NCBI GenBank assembly: GCA_019752835.1
Contig: JAIELR010000262.1
Span: 1 to 16,311, forward strand
Length of the DNA stretch: 16,311 bases
Direction of reading: 5' to 3'
DNA from: Gammaproteobacteria bacterium
GTDB lineage: Bacteria > Pseudomonadota > Gammaproteobacteria > UBA1113
Within the stretch, counting starts at the first letter, position 1, and each line of letters starts with the position of its first letter. This document shows, piece by piece, positions 1 through 6,367 of the stretch. Both the position numbers and the translations under genes were made by a program. Under the pieces are notes generated by a model. The model was given only the letters and a program-made list of their open reading frames with translations. It made no database searches and was not told the DNA's origin.

Positions 1-2
1 CA

Positions 3-173
3 CGCGGTTTCAGTGGCGTACTCCTGCATTGCCATGCTGAATTCATCGACGTTTTGCATCGATTTATCGACTATATTCAAAATAAGGCGGTTTGGTGTTG
101 TACAAGGCAAGAAATTGCTAAAGTATGGATCCAACAATTCCCACCGCATAAGGAGTCTGAGCATGCATCATAA
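3..173 (+). CDS. Polysaccharide deacetylase/allantoinase-like protein, C-terminal fragment (5' end outside window)
   Basis: An open frame enters from the left edge and runs 56 codons to TAA at 171-173. It overlaps the first 11 bases of the acetyltransferase gene. The tail contains FIDYIQNK, then VW, then TRQEIAKVW. This matches the end of PuuE/allantoinase-like members of the polysaccharide deacetylase (NodB-like) family, where a helix with FxDYI is followed by VW and a TRxEIAxxW segment. Those enzymes hydrolyse amide bonds in sugars or in purine-derived ureides. The metal-binding motifs lie upstream, so the substrate cannot be judged. The reading rests on a short C-terminal signature only. 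Overlap with the next gene implies a shared transcript. Confidence 0.55.
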   Translation, partial: RGFSGVLLHCHAEFIDVLHRFIDYIQNKAVWCCTRQEIAKVWIQQFPPHKESEHAS

Positions 174-1017
174 TCCTTCTTTTTCTATTTCACCTATGAC
201 GCAAGCAGAGTTAAATGATTTCGCACTTGCCTGGGCGGCTGCAGAAGGGTGGAATCCTGGGTTGCATGATGCAGAAAGTTTTTACCCACAAGATCCTCAA
301 GGCTTTTTTATTGGTCGCTTGGATCAAGAAGTGATTGCTACTGCCGCAGGAGTGATATATGACGATAATTTTGCTTTTTTTGGCTTTTATTTTGTTAAAG
401 CAGACTTTCGTGGCCAGGGTTATGGAATGCAAATGACTCAGAAGCGTTTAGCGTATGTGGGCGATCGGATAGTCGGTTTAGATGGTGTATTAACGATGTG
501 TGATAAGTATGCCAATATTGGTTTCCGCCTCGCTCATATGAATATTCGGCAACAAGGAATAGCACCTTCGAGTGTGAATGTTGATCCTCACATTAGCAAA
601 ATTTTACCCTCGATGTTTCCGGAAATTTTAACGTATGATCGACAATGTTTTCCTGCACCACGCCCAGCGTTTTTAAGCAAATGGTTAAATCCAAAAGAAG
701 GAATGGCCGTCGCTTACTGTGATAACAGCCAAGTTAAAGGCTATGGCGTGATTCGAAAGACGGTGACGGGTTATAAAGTGGGGCCTTTATTTGCCGATGA
801 TCAAAAAGTGGCTAATGCTATTTTAAGTGGTTTATTAAGCACTATTCCGAATGAAACGTTTTTTCTTGATACCCCTGAGCCTAACTCCATGGCTTTGGCA
901 TTGGCGGCTTCATATAAGACACAAGCATGTTTTAAAACCTTGCGTATGTATCGCAATGGAATGCCAGACCTCGATTTAAATAAGGTCTTTGGGATTACAA
1001 CGTTTGAGCTGGGGTAA
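163..1017 (+). CDS. GNAT family N-acetyltransferase with C-terminal Acetyltransf_18-type domain
   Basis: A 284-residue cytoplasmic protein. Residues about 5-140 form a GNAT fold with the acetyl-CoA pyrophosphate loop RGQGYG at 83-88. Residues about 150-284 match the second domain found in YitH-like two-domain acetyltransferases: YDRQCFP with PRPAFLSKWL, GYGVIRKT, KVGPLFADD, LDTPEPNS, RMYRNGMP and the terminal FELG. The start at ATG 163 is chosen because AAGGAG at 150-155 lies 7 bases upstream. The frame stays open to 13, but that upstream part overlaps the preceding gene in another frame and has no ribosome site. The natural substrate of this family is mostly unknown. Its overlap with a deacetylase-like gene suggests the two act on related amino or acylamino substrates, which is inference. 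Confidence 0.85.
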   Translation: MHHNPSFSISPMTQAELNDFALAWAAAEGWNPGLHDAESFYPQDPQGFFIGRLDQEVIATAAGVIYDDNFAFFGFYFVKADFRGQGYGMQMTQKRLAYVGDRIVGLDGVLTMCDKYANIGFRLAHMNIRQQGIAPSSVNVDPHISKILPSMFPEILTYDRQCFPAPRPAFLSKWLNPKEGMAVAYCDNSQVKGYGVIRKTVTGYKVGPLFADDQKVANAILSGLLSTIPNETFFLDTPEPNSMALALAASYKTQACFKTLRMYRNGMPDLDLNKVFGITTFELG

Positions 1018-1042
1018 CTATCTTCAGTGTTCAACTCTCAAC

Positions 1043-1108
1043 AAGTAACTGTTATTTTTAATAATTTAGCTATATTTATATAACTATAAATTTAAAAAAC
1101 AGTTACTT
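1043..1108. terminator. AT-rich hairpin between convergent genes, possible bidirectional terminator
   Basis: AAGTAACTGTT (1043-1053) is the exact reverse complement of AACAGTTACTT (1098-1108). After one mismatch the stem continues for three more pairs. The spacer is about 36-44 bases of almost pure A/T with short internal palindromes. It lies between the stop of the acetyltransferase (1017) and the stop of the convergent hydrolase (1152), where a shared terminator would sit. The stem is not GC-rich and the loop is long, so terminator function is uncertain. Confidence 0.35.
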
Positions 1109-1151
1109 ATATGTAGTTAATTTGAAAACAAGCTGGATAAGCTACTTTAGT

Positions 1152-1703
1152 TTACATAAACAATTCTTTTTGAACTTGACGGAATATATCAGTGCCAACG
1201 GTGCCTTGTAGCCATTCAAATACCACCATTTCACGAGTCACGATGACAACACCCTCGCCATTCATACGATCTAATGCATAACGACAATCTTCTGGCGAAC
1301 GAGAGGAAACAGCATCAGCAATAACAAATACTTCACGTCCTTCAGATAATAATTCAATAGCCGTTTGCAGCACACAAACATGCGCTTCTATACCCATTAA
1401 AATGATTTGCTCGCGATCGATTTTGCTCAATTGATGCATGCAATTTTCATCAGCTGCACAAGAAAAAGTAGTTTTTTCGATAATGGGAGTCATTGCGGGC
1501 AATGCCTGTTTTAATGCTGGTACCGTATGACCTAAGCCTTTAGGGTATTGCTCTGCTGCCATGACTGGGATATTTAACATGCCAGCTGCTTTTAACATCC
1601 ATTGACAATTATCAAGTAATTTTTGATATTCGTGTACTAGTGGCGTTAATTTTTCTTGTACATCGATTAAGACCAAGCAGGATTCTTCTGCATCAATTAA
1701 CAT
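1152..1703 (-). CDS. Isochorismatase-family cysteine hydrolase (YcaC-like)
   Basis: A 183-residue single-domain hydrolase of the isochorismatase-like superfamily. The catalytic triad is visible: Asp in LVLIDVQEKL near residue 14, Lys in IEKTTFSC near residue 77, and the nucleophile Cys in GIEAHVCV near residue 110, which follows the family's cis-peptide segment. The central AEQYPKGLG and the later VIADAVSSRSPED segments fit the YcaC-like branch, whose substrates are poorly known. ATG at 1703 is preferred over the adjoining in-frame GTG at 1706 because GGAG lies 6 bases before the ATG but only 3 before the GTG. It is a single gene, convergent with the acetyltransferase and divergent from the toxin-antitoxin pair. 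Siderophore isochorismatase function is unlikely because no enterobactin-type neighbours are present. Confidence 0.88.
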   Translation of the reverse strand: MLIDAEESCLVLIDVQEKLTPLVHEYQKLLDNCQWMLKAAGMLNIPVMAAEQYPKGLGHTVPALKQALPAMTPIIEKTTFSCAADENCMHQLSKIDREQIILMGIEAHVCVLQTAIELLSEGREVFVIADAVSSRSPEDCRYALDRMNGEGVVIVTREMVVFEWLQGTVGTDIFRQVQKELFM

Positions 1704-1826
1704 CACACGCTCCCATTTTATTTGTTGATAATCTTATCTAAACCAGCAATACGGACTTATATAGCAACGTTATAATAGCACTTATGTCATAATTTAAAAT
1801 CATTATTGTAACATATTTTTTGCATG

Positions 1827-1863
1827 CTCAATTGAGTTTGCACCTCATAGATCGAAAGGTGCA
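1827..1863. promoter_or_regulatory. Palindromes upstream of the toxin-antitoxin promoter, candidate HigA operator region
   Basis: CTCAATTGAG at 1827-1836 is a perfect 10-bp palindrome. TGCACCT (1839-1845) and AGGTGCA (1857-1863) form a second inverted repeat with an 11-base spacer. The CTCAA half-site recurs at 1887-1891, and its complement TTGAG at 1924-1928 lies against the toxin start. Antitoxins of the HigA class bind palindromes around their own promoter, so these are plausible operator elements. Nothing in the sequence proves binding. Confidence 0.35.
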
Positions 1864-1895
1864 GTAAGATCGTACTGAGCAAAAATCTCAATCAG

Positions 1896-1923
1896 TTGCA
1901 ATTTATACAAAATTTGATATAAT
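1896..1923 (+). promoter_or_regulatory. Sigma70-type promoter for the toxin-antitoxin operon, predicted leaderless start
   Basis: TTGCAA (1896-1901), a 16-base spacer and a consensus TATAAT (1918-1923). The usual start, about 7 bases after the -10 box, falls on or next to the A of the toxin ATG at 1930. No Shine-Dalgarno sequence precedes that ATG, which agrees with a leaderless transcript. Confidence 0.55.
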
Positions 1924-1929
1924 TTGAGA

Positions 1930-2262
1930 ATGAAAGATATTATCTGGTTAGGAACAACCCATCAAGACATAAAATGCTATCCCTCTGAGGCAAAGCAGGA
2001 TATCGGCTACAATCTAGACAGGATACAGCGAGGGCTTGAACCTTGTGACTGGAAGCCTATGAGTTCGGTTGGCTTGGGTGTCAAAGAAATCCGGATTCAT
2101 TCAGATAATGAATACAGGGTGCTATATGTCGCCAAATTTGAGGAAGCAGTGTATGTATTGCATAGCTTCGTTAAAAAGACACAACAAACACCCACGAAAG
2201 ACATTGTGTTAGCCAAAAAGCGGTATGCGGAATTACTTTCCTTGAGGAGGACAGAATCATGA
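1930..2262 (+). CDS. HigB-like type II toxin (RelE/ParE superfamily, phage Gp49-like)
   Basis: A 110-residue protein of the Gp49/HigB branch of the RelE superfamily, usually ribosome-dependent mRNA interferases. Family features in order: basic N-terminal helices, GLGVKEIRIHSDNEYRVLYVAKF (about 48-70) as the central beta hairpin, VYVLHSFVKKTQQTP (about 74-88), then IxxAKKRYAELL near the C-terminus. Toxin precedes antitoxin, the HigBA order. The stop overlaps the antitoxin start as ATGA at 2259-2262, giving translational coupling. ATG at 1930 is chosen over an in-frame TTG at 1924 because 1924 directly adjoins the -10 box and would precede the predicted transcript start. Catalytic residues were not assigned individually. 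Confidence 0.88.
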   Translation: MKDIIWLGTTHQDIKCYPSEAKQDIGYNLDRIQRGLEPCDWKPMSSVGLGVKEIRIHSDNEYRVLYVAKFEEAVYVLHSFVKKTQQTPTKDIVLAKKRYAELLSLRRTES

Positions 2263-2549
2263 AAAATCATGTAACAAAAGGCAGCGTATTGGACGATTTG
2301 GGTTTTGATACGCAAGAGGCGGAAAATATGAAAATCCGTGCGGTACTCATGCGGGCAATCGATGAAGAAATGAGTCGGAAAAAATTGACCCAGGCAGCCG
2401 CTGCAAAATTAATAGGGATCAGCCAGCCAAGACTTAGTGATCTTAAGCGCGGGAAAATTCATTTATTTACCATAGACTGCTTAATTGGGCTTTTATCAAA
2501 ATTGGGTAAGCCAGTCCATTTGGTCATTGATGATCGATTGGCCGCGTAA
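2259..2549 (+). CDS. HigA-like XRE-family antitoxin
   Basis: A 96-residue DNA-binding protein pairing with the toxin directly upstream. Residues about 43-66 form a helix-turn-helix of the XRE/HigA type: LTQAAAAKLIGISQPRLSDL, followed by KRGKIHLFTIDCLIGLLSKLG. The N-terminal 30 residues would be the toxin-binding arm. The start is ATG 2259, overlapping the toxin stop, with GAGGA about 7-11 bases upstream. Antitoxins of this class neutralise the toxin and repress the operon, so the palindromes upstream of the toxin are candidate targets. The gene ends 23 bp before the stop of pilC, with which it converges. Confidence 0.9.
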   Translation: MKNHVTKGSVLDDLGFDTQEAENMKIRAVLMRAIDEEMSRKKLTQAAAAKLIGISQPRLSDLKRGKIHLFTIDCLIGLLSKLGKPVHLVIDDRLAA

Positions 2550-2572
2550 ATTCAGCAGCAACGCATTACGCT

Positions 2573-3808
2573 CTACCCACCCCCTCCCGCAATAACATTT
2601 CCCATGCGGAAAATGGGGAGATACATCGCAATCACAAGCCCGCCTATTAAGGTTCCGAGTACCACCATAATGATAGGTTCTAGTAAGCTGCTTAAGCCTG
2701 CAACGGCATTGTCGACCTGATCTTCATAAAAATCGGCGACTTTGCTTAACATAAATTCTAGCGAACCGGCTTCTTCACCAATGGCGACCATTTGTACAAC
2801 CATGGGTGGGAAAATATTGGTGTTGGCCATGGCTTGATGGATTGTTTGGCCGGCACCCACCTCGTCTCTCACTTGTAAAATAGCACGGGCATAAATTTCG
2901 CTACCTGCAGCGGATGATACCGCTTGCAAGCCTTCAATGAGCGGAAGTCCTGCTGCAAAGGTTGTTGAAAGGGTGCGGGCAAAACGGGCTACCGCGGATT
3001 TATGCAAAATTTTTCCTATTATGGGCATGCGAAGTGCATATTCATCAATTCGCTGTGCAAAACGCTGAGACTGTTGGCGTAATCTGAAAAATCCCCAAAT
3101 TCCCATACCAATACCGCCAAAAATTAACCACCAATAGTGTTGAAAAACCAATGATATTTGTATTACGACTAAAGTGGCGGTTGGAAGTTTGGCCCCGAAA
3201 CTAGCAAAAACCGATTGAAATTTAGGAACCACAAAAATAAGTAAACCGGCCGTAATAACGAAAGCGATGGTAACTACCGCCGTAGGATAAAATAACGCTT
3301 TTTTGACCTTATCTTTCATGCTTTCAATTTTTTCGCGGTAATCGGCAATTCGGATTAACATATCATCCAAGGTACCTGATTGTTCGCCAGCACTGACCAA
3401 GTTGCAATATAGGCTATTAAAATAATTTGGATATTTACGTAAGGCATTAGATAAAGTTACGCCGGACTCAACATCTACGCGTATTTGATTAAGCAAGTTT
3501 TTAAATGCCATATTGGTTTGGCCGCGTTCAAGTATATCGAATGATTGGACAATGGGAATTCCCGCGGAGAGCATTGTGGATAATTGTCGCGTAAAAACAG
3601 CAATATCAGAAGGGCCAATTTTGTTTTTGTGCAAAAAAGAAAAGAGGGGACGGCCTTTTTTCTTGATTTTTGTGGGGACTACACCTTGACGCCTGAGTTC
3701 GGCTTTAACAATGGTTGCATTAGAGGCTCGCATTTCGCCTGAAACAGTGGCGCCAGATTTATTCTTCCCTTGCCAAATAAAAACAAGCAGCGTTTTTGTT
3801 GTTGCCAT
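2573..3808 (-). CDS. pilC: Type IV pilus inner-membrane platform protein PilC
   Basis: A 411-residue polytopic inner-membrane protein of the GspF/PilC family that couples the PilB ATPase to pilin assembly. Two T2SSF repeats are visible: about 70-195, with SAGEQSGTLDDML at 139-151, and about 272-396, with AIGEEAGSLEFML at 342-354. Three membrane segments fall near 172-195, 216-242 and 373-396. Length matches the family (about 400-420). Its ATG shares one base with the pilB stop (TAATG), and AAGGAT lies just upstream, so the two are translationally coupled. The gene ends in a glycine run. The prepilin peptidase gene pilD, often directly downstream in gammaproteobacteria, is absent here; a convergent toxin-antitoxin pair occupies that side. 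Confidence 0.95.
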   Translation of the reverse strand: MATTKTLLVFIWQGKNKSGATVSGEMRASNATIVKAELRRQGVVPTKIKKKGRPLFSFLHKNKIGPSDIAVFTRQLSTMLSAGIPIVQSFDILERGQTNMAFKNLLNQIRVDVESGVTLSNALRKYPNYFNSLYCNLVSAGEQSGTLDDMLIRIADYREKIESMKDKVKKALFYPTAVVTIAFVITAGLLIFVVPKFQSVFASFGAKLPTATLVVIQISLVFQHYWWLIFGGIGMGIWGFFRLRQQSQRFAQRIDEYALRMPIIGKILHKSAVARFARTLSTTFAAGLPLIEGLQAVSSAAGSEIYARAILQVRDEVGAGQTIHQAMANTNIFPPMVVQMVAIGEEAGSLEFMLSKVADFYEDQVDNAVAGLSSLLEPIIMVVLGTLIGGLVIAMYLPIFRMGNVIAGGGG

Positions 3809-5523
3809 TAATCATCCTTGATGACACGATTGATTTCATCCAGGCTGGTGACACCCAGTTTGACTTTATTTAAGCCAGAGCGACGCAGTGTTTGCATCCC
3901 TTGCTCAATACCTTTTTGTGCAATATCCATGGAGTTTCCACCTGCCATGATAATATGACCTATCGCTTGATTGACTTCTAAAACTTCATAAATACCGATT
4001 CGGCCATCATAGCCATGTTTACAATGTTCGCAGCCTTGAACGTTGGCTGTAAATAACTCTAAATCAATTAAATCGTCATTCTGAAAACCTTCCTCATACA
4101 GTGCAGCATTAGGCACCTCTATGGGTTGCTTACAATGAGTGCATAAACGTCTTACCAAGCGTTGAGCAATGATAAGATTGATTGAGCTTGCAATATTATA
4201 TGTCGCAACACCCATATTCATCAGGCGAGCCAAGGTCGCAGGAGCGCTGTTCGTATGCAATGTAGATAAAACTAAGTGACCCGTCTGTGCCGCTTTGATG
4301 CCAATTTCGGCGGTTTCAAGATCACGAATTTCACCTACCATGATAATATCGGGATCTTGACGCAAAAAAGCGCGTAATGCAGTAGAGAAATCCATTCCTG
4401 CCTTAGGGTTGACACCGACCTGGTTAATCCCAGGAAGTTGAATTTCAACAGGATCCTCAATCGTTGATATATTGCATTCAACGGTATTTAATCGACTCAG
4501 TGCAGCATACAGCGAAACCGTTTTTCCGCTGCCTGTTGGACCTGTTACTAATATCATTCCTTGAGGACGGGAAATTGCCTTCAAAAATAGGGCTTGTTGC
4601 TCCGGCTCATAACCAAGCTGTTCTATACTTAGCTGCAGTTTATTAGGATCCAGAATTCGAATAACAATTTTTTCACCATACAGAATAGGACAAGTGCTTA
4701 CCCGAAAATTAATAGTATGTTTTTTGGTGATGGCCATATTGAAGTGACCATCTTGAGGTATTCTGCGCTCTGAAATATCAAGGCGTGACATAACTTTGAT
4801 TCTTGCAGCGATGCGGCTCGCAAGATTTGCGGGCGGGCTTGTCGTTTCATATAAGATGCCATCTTTCCGAAAGCGGATACGATAGACTTTTTCATAAGGT
4901 TCAAGGTGAATATCAGATACGCCTTTTTTTATGGCATCAAGTAAAATTTTGTGTACGAACCTTACGATGGGCGCATCTTCAGCCTCCATCGAGGAAACCG
5001 CCTCTTCTTCCAATGGTTCACTATTGATGTCTATAGCTTCCAAATCGTTATCACTCAGATCCCCCAGCGTCACTACTTCCTGATCGCTGGAGTCCTCAAT
5101 CATTTGGGCGAGTTTATTTTCTTCAACCAAAACAGCATAGGTTTTTAGTCCAGTATGAAAGCTGAACTCATTGAGTGCACTCACATTGCCAGGATCGGCA
5201 ATCGCTACATAAAGGCGGTCACCCCGACGAAAAAGAGGGGTTGCACGATGTTTGTTGATTAATTTTTCATCGACCAACGTGCGAGGGAGGGATTCTTTAT
5301 CAAAACTGGCTAAGTCTATAAGTGGTAAGCCAAAATCAAGGGCTGCAGCTGTTGCAATGGTTTTTGCCGTGACTATTCCTGCTTCGACAAGATAGGTAAT
5401 AAACGGCATTTGCCGTTCTTGTGCAGTGCGTTGCGCTTGTAATGCAATTTTTTCATCAAGCACACCATCGCTAATTAAGCGTTTCGCGAGAATATTGATT
5501 GTAGAGGTTGCAGGTGCTGGCAT
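3808..5523 (-). CDS. pilB: Type IV pilus assembly ATPase PilB
   Basis: A 571-residue cytoplasmic hexameric ATPase that drives pilus extension. Residues about 5-145 form the MshEN/GspE N-terminal domain, and an acidic linker (about 150-183) follows. The GspE ATPase core carries Walker A GPTGSGKT (328-335), the Asp box IEDPVE (355-360), Walker B ending PDIIMVGEIRD (391-401) and the His box TGHLVLSTLHTN (414-425). Zinc-binding cysteines are C461/C464 and C498/C501. VGEIRD and the tetracysteine motif separate it from retraction ATPases (PilT). All catalytic motifs are intact. The ATG at 5523 gives the usual N-terminus; the ribosome site is weak (GAAGAAA). The long structured intergenic region upstream separates it from the pilin gene. 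Confidence 0.96.
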   Translation of the reverse strand: MPAPATSTINILAKRLISDGVLDEKIALQAQRTAQERQMPFITYLVEAGIVTAKTIATAAALDFGLPLIDLASFDKESLPRTLVDEKLINKHRATPLFRRGDRLYVAIADPGNVSALNEFSFHTGLKTYAVLVEENKLAQMIEDSSDQEVVTLGDLSDNDLEAIDINSEPLEEEAVSSMEAEDAPIVRFVHKILLDAIKKGVSDIHLEPYEKVYRIRFRKDGILYETTSPPANLASRIAARIKVMSRLDISERRIPQDGHFNMAITKKHTINFRVSTCPILYGEKIVIRILDPNKLQLSIEQLGYEPEQQALFLKAISRPQGMILVTGPTGSGKTVSLYAALSRLNTVECNISTIEDPVEIQLPGINQVGVNPKAGMDFSTALRAFLRQDPDIIMVGEIRDLETAEIGIKAAQTGHLVLSTLHTNSAPATLARLMNMGVATYNIASSINLIIAQRLVRRLCTHCKQPIEVPNAALYEEGFQNDDLIDLELFTANVQGCEHCKHGYDGRIGIYEVLEVNQAIGHIIMAGGNSMDIAQKGIEQGMQTLRRSGLNKVKLGVTSLDEINRVIKDD

Positions 5524-5557
5524 TTATTTCTTCACGCTTATCGGTCGCAAGGGGAAC

Positions 5558-5596
5558 CCCCTGTGGTTGCCCAAATGTTGAATTTGGCCACAGGGG
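5558..5596. repeat. Strong hairpin 35 bp upstream of pilB
   Basis: CCCCTGTGG (5558-5566) pairs perfectly with CCACAGGGG (5588-5596). An inner stem pairs CCAAAT (5571-5576) with ATTTGG (5582-5587) around a 5-base loop, with TTGC bulged. GGGGAACCCC at 5551-5560 offers an alternative pairing. In pilin-pilB read-through RNA it would form a stable structure, suited to protecting the pilin message 3' end or lowering pilB expression. No T-run follows on the minus strand, so a simple intrinsic terminator is unlikely. Confidence 0.6.
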
Positions 5597-5613
5597 TGAT
5601 CAAATACACTAAG

Positions 5614-5738
5614 ATACTCAAAGCACTTCAATTTTCGGCGTTGTTGCTGTTGACTGCTCGCCGTCCTCATGTACAGGAAGTACACTCCGGCGGCTCGAGT
5701 CAACAGCGCCTAGCCGAAAACCGAATTGCTTTGAGTAT
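5614..5738. repeat. Long imperfect inverted repeat, possible dispersed palindromic element
   Basis: The outer arms ATACTCAAAGCA (5614-5625) and TGCTTTGAGTAT (5727-5738) are perfect. Moving inward, TTTTCGGC (5632-5639) pairs with GCCGAAAA (5713-5720), GCTGTTGACT (5646-5655) with AGTCAACAGC (5698-5707), CGCCG (5659-5663) with CGGCG (5688-5692), and TGTAC (5670-5674) with GTACA (5680-5684) around AGGAA. The result is about 125 bp folding as one interrupted stem. The open frame running through it has no ribosome site and no family resemblance. The design resembles REP/ERIC/MITE-like intergenic palindromes; whether it recurs elsewhere cannot be seen here. Confidence 0.65.
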
Positions 5739-5753
5739 ACCTTCAAAGCAATT
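5724..5753. repeat. Short hairpin competing with the long inverted repeat
   Basis: AATTGCTTTGA (5724-5734) is the exact complement of TCAAAGCAATT (5743-5753) across an 8-base loop, with two further G-C pairs outside. The left arm is the same strand segment that closes the 125-bp inverted repeat, so only one of the two structures can form at a time. Confidence 0.6.
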
Positions 5754-5760
5754 GGGAGAT

Positions 5761-5775
5761 GCCTCAAAAAGAGGC
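5761..5775 (-). terminator. Small hairpin directly after the pilin gene
   Basis: GCCTC and GAGGC flank five bases (AAAAA on the plus strand, TTTTT in the loop of the minus-strand transcript), 12 bp past the pilin stop. It could be a weak terminator or attenuator between the highly expressed pilin and pilB, but no U-run follows the stem. Confidence 0.35.
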
Positions 5776-5787
5776 TAACTCAATAGA

Positions 5788-6195
5788 TTAACAAACACCT
5801 GCTGCAAGACAAGTGCCAGTAACAGCCCAAGTAATGGTGCCTGCGTTATAGGTAGGTGTCATGATATAGGTATAAGAAGTACCTGCCGCAGTGCCTGTTC
5901 CGGTGATGACACCATTGGCCACTGTAACGGAAGTAACATTACCTACGGCACCTGTCGCTGCCGGAATACCATTGGTAGCATTACTACAACCTGTGACGGT
6001 ACCTAAACTTTGAGCACATGCTGCAACGGCTGATTTTAATGAAGCGGTCGCGGTGACTGTTTCTGAAAATCGAGCACGATTTGTATAACCAATATAAGAG
6101 GGAATTGCAATTGCAGCCAAAATACCAACGATTGCAATTGTGATCATTAATTCAATCAAGGTAAAACCTTGCTGATTTGAGGGGGCGGTTTTCAT
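5788..6195 (-). CDS. pilA: Type IV major pilin (PilA-like prepilin)
   Basis: A 135-residue prepilin. The leader [10 protein letters not shown] is followed by the processed N-terminus FTLIELM, with the Gly10-Phe11 cleavage site and Glu at mature position 5, as needed for PilD cleavage, N-methylation and assembly. A hydrophobic helix spans about 11-38. The globular part is rich in Gly, Thr, Ala and Val. Cys60/Cys70 and the C-terminal pair Cys129/Cys135 could form disulfides, the latter closing the D-region loop. The start at 6195 is chosen because GGAG lies 7 bases upstream and a short leader results; the frame stays open to 6261, but that would give an improbable 32-residue leader. It is first in the pilin-pilB-pilC direction. 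The symbol is by position and type; a minor pilin is possible. Confidence 0.9.
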   Translation of the reverse strand: MKTAPSNQQGFTLIELMITIAIVGILAAIAIPSYIGYTNRARFSETVTATASLKSAVAACAQSLGTVTGCSNATNGIPAATGAVGNVTSVTVANGVITGTGTAAGTSYTYIMTPTYNAGTITWAVTGTCLAAGVC

Positions 6196-6309
6196 TGTAA
6201 TACTCCATAAAGTTAAAACTGAGTCACTGGACAACTCAGCAACAATAATGCCGGCATCCATACCTGCTACACTCTTTCAGTATAATACAACCACTCTATA
6301 ACGCAATAG

Positions 6310-6347
6310 AAAAAATGATTAAAAATCAAGAAGATTTATCATTTTTT
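6310..6347 (-). terminator. AT-rich Rho-independent-type terminator after hmgA
   Basis: AAAAAATGAT (6310-6319) and ATCATTTTTT (6338-6347) are perfect inverted repeats. An inner stem pairs AAATC with GATTT around AAGAA. It lies about 20 bp past the hmgA stop. Read on the minus strand, the stem's 3' side ends in TTTTTT. This fits termination of hmgA before the pilin promoter. Confidence 0.6.
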
Positions 6348-6367
6348 GAACAAAGTAAATAAAGAGT

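Noticed and set aside
13..162. N-terminal extension of the acetyltransferase from an ATG-less upstream start at 13
   Set aside because: It overlaps the deacetylase-like frame, has no ribosome site and no GNAT resemblance; ATG 163 has AAGGAG at good spacing.
5563..5778. 71-codon open frame inside the pilin-pilB gap
   Set aside because: It is produced by palindromic DNA of the inverted repeat and has no ribosome site or family resemblance.
6196..6261. Upstream start for the pilin
   Set aside because: It would give a 32-residue leader; the ATG at 6195 has GGAG 7 bases upstream and a standard 10-residue leader.
6196..6309. Sigma54-type promoter for the pilin gene
   Set aside because: I looked for the paired GG and GC elements at -24/-12 and did not find them; TATTAT-like A/T boxes occur but without a convincing -35.
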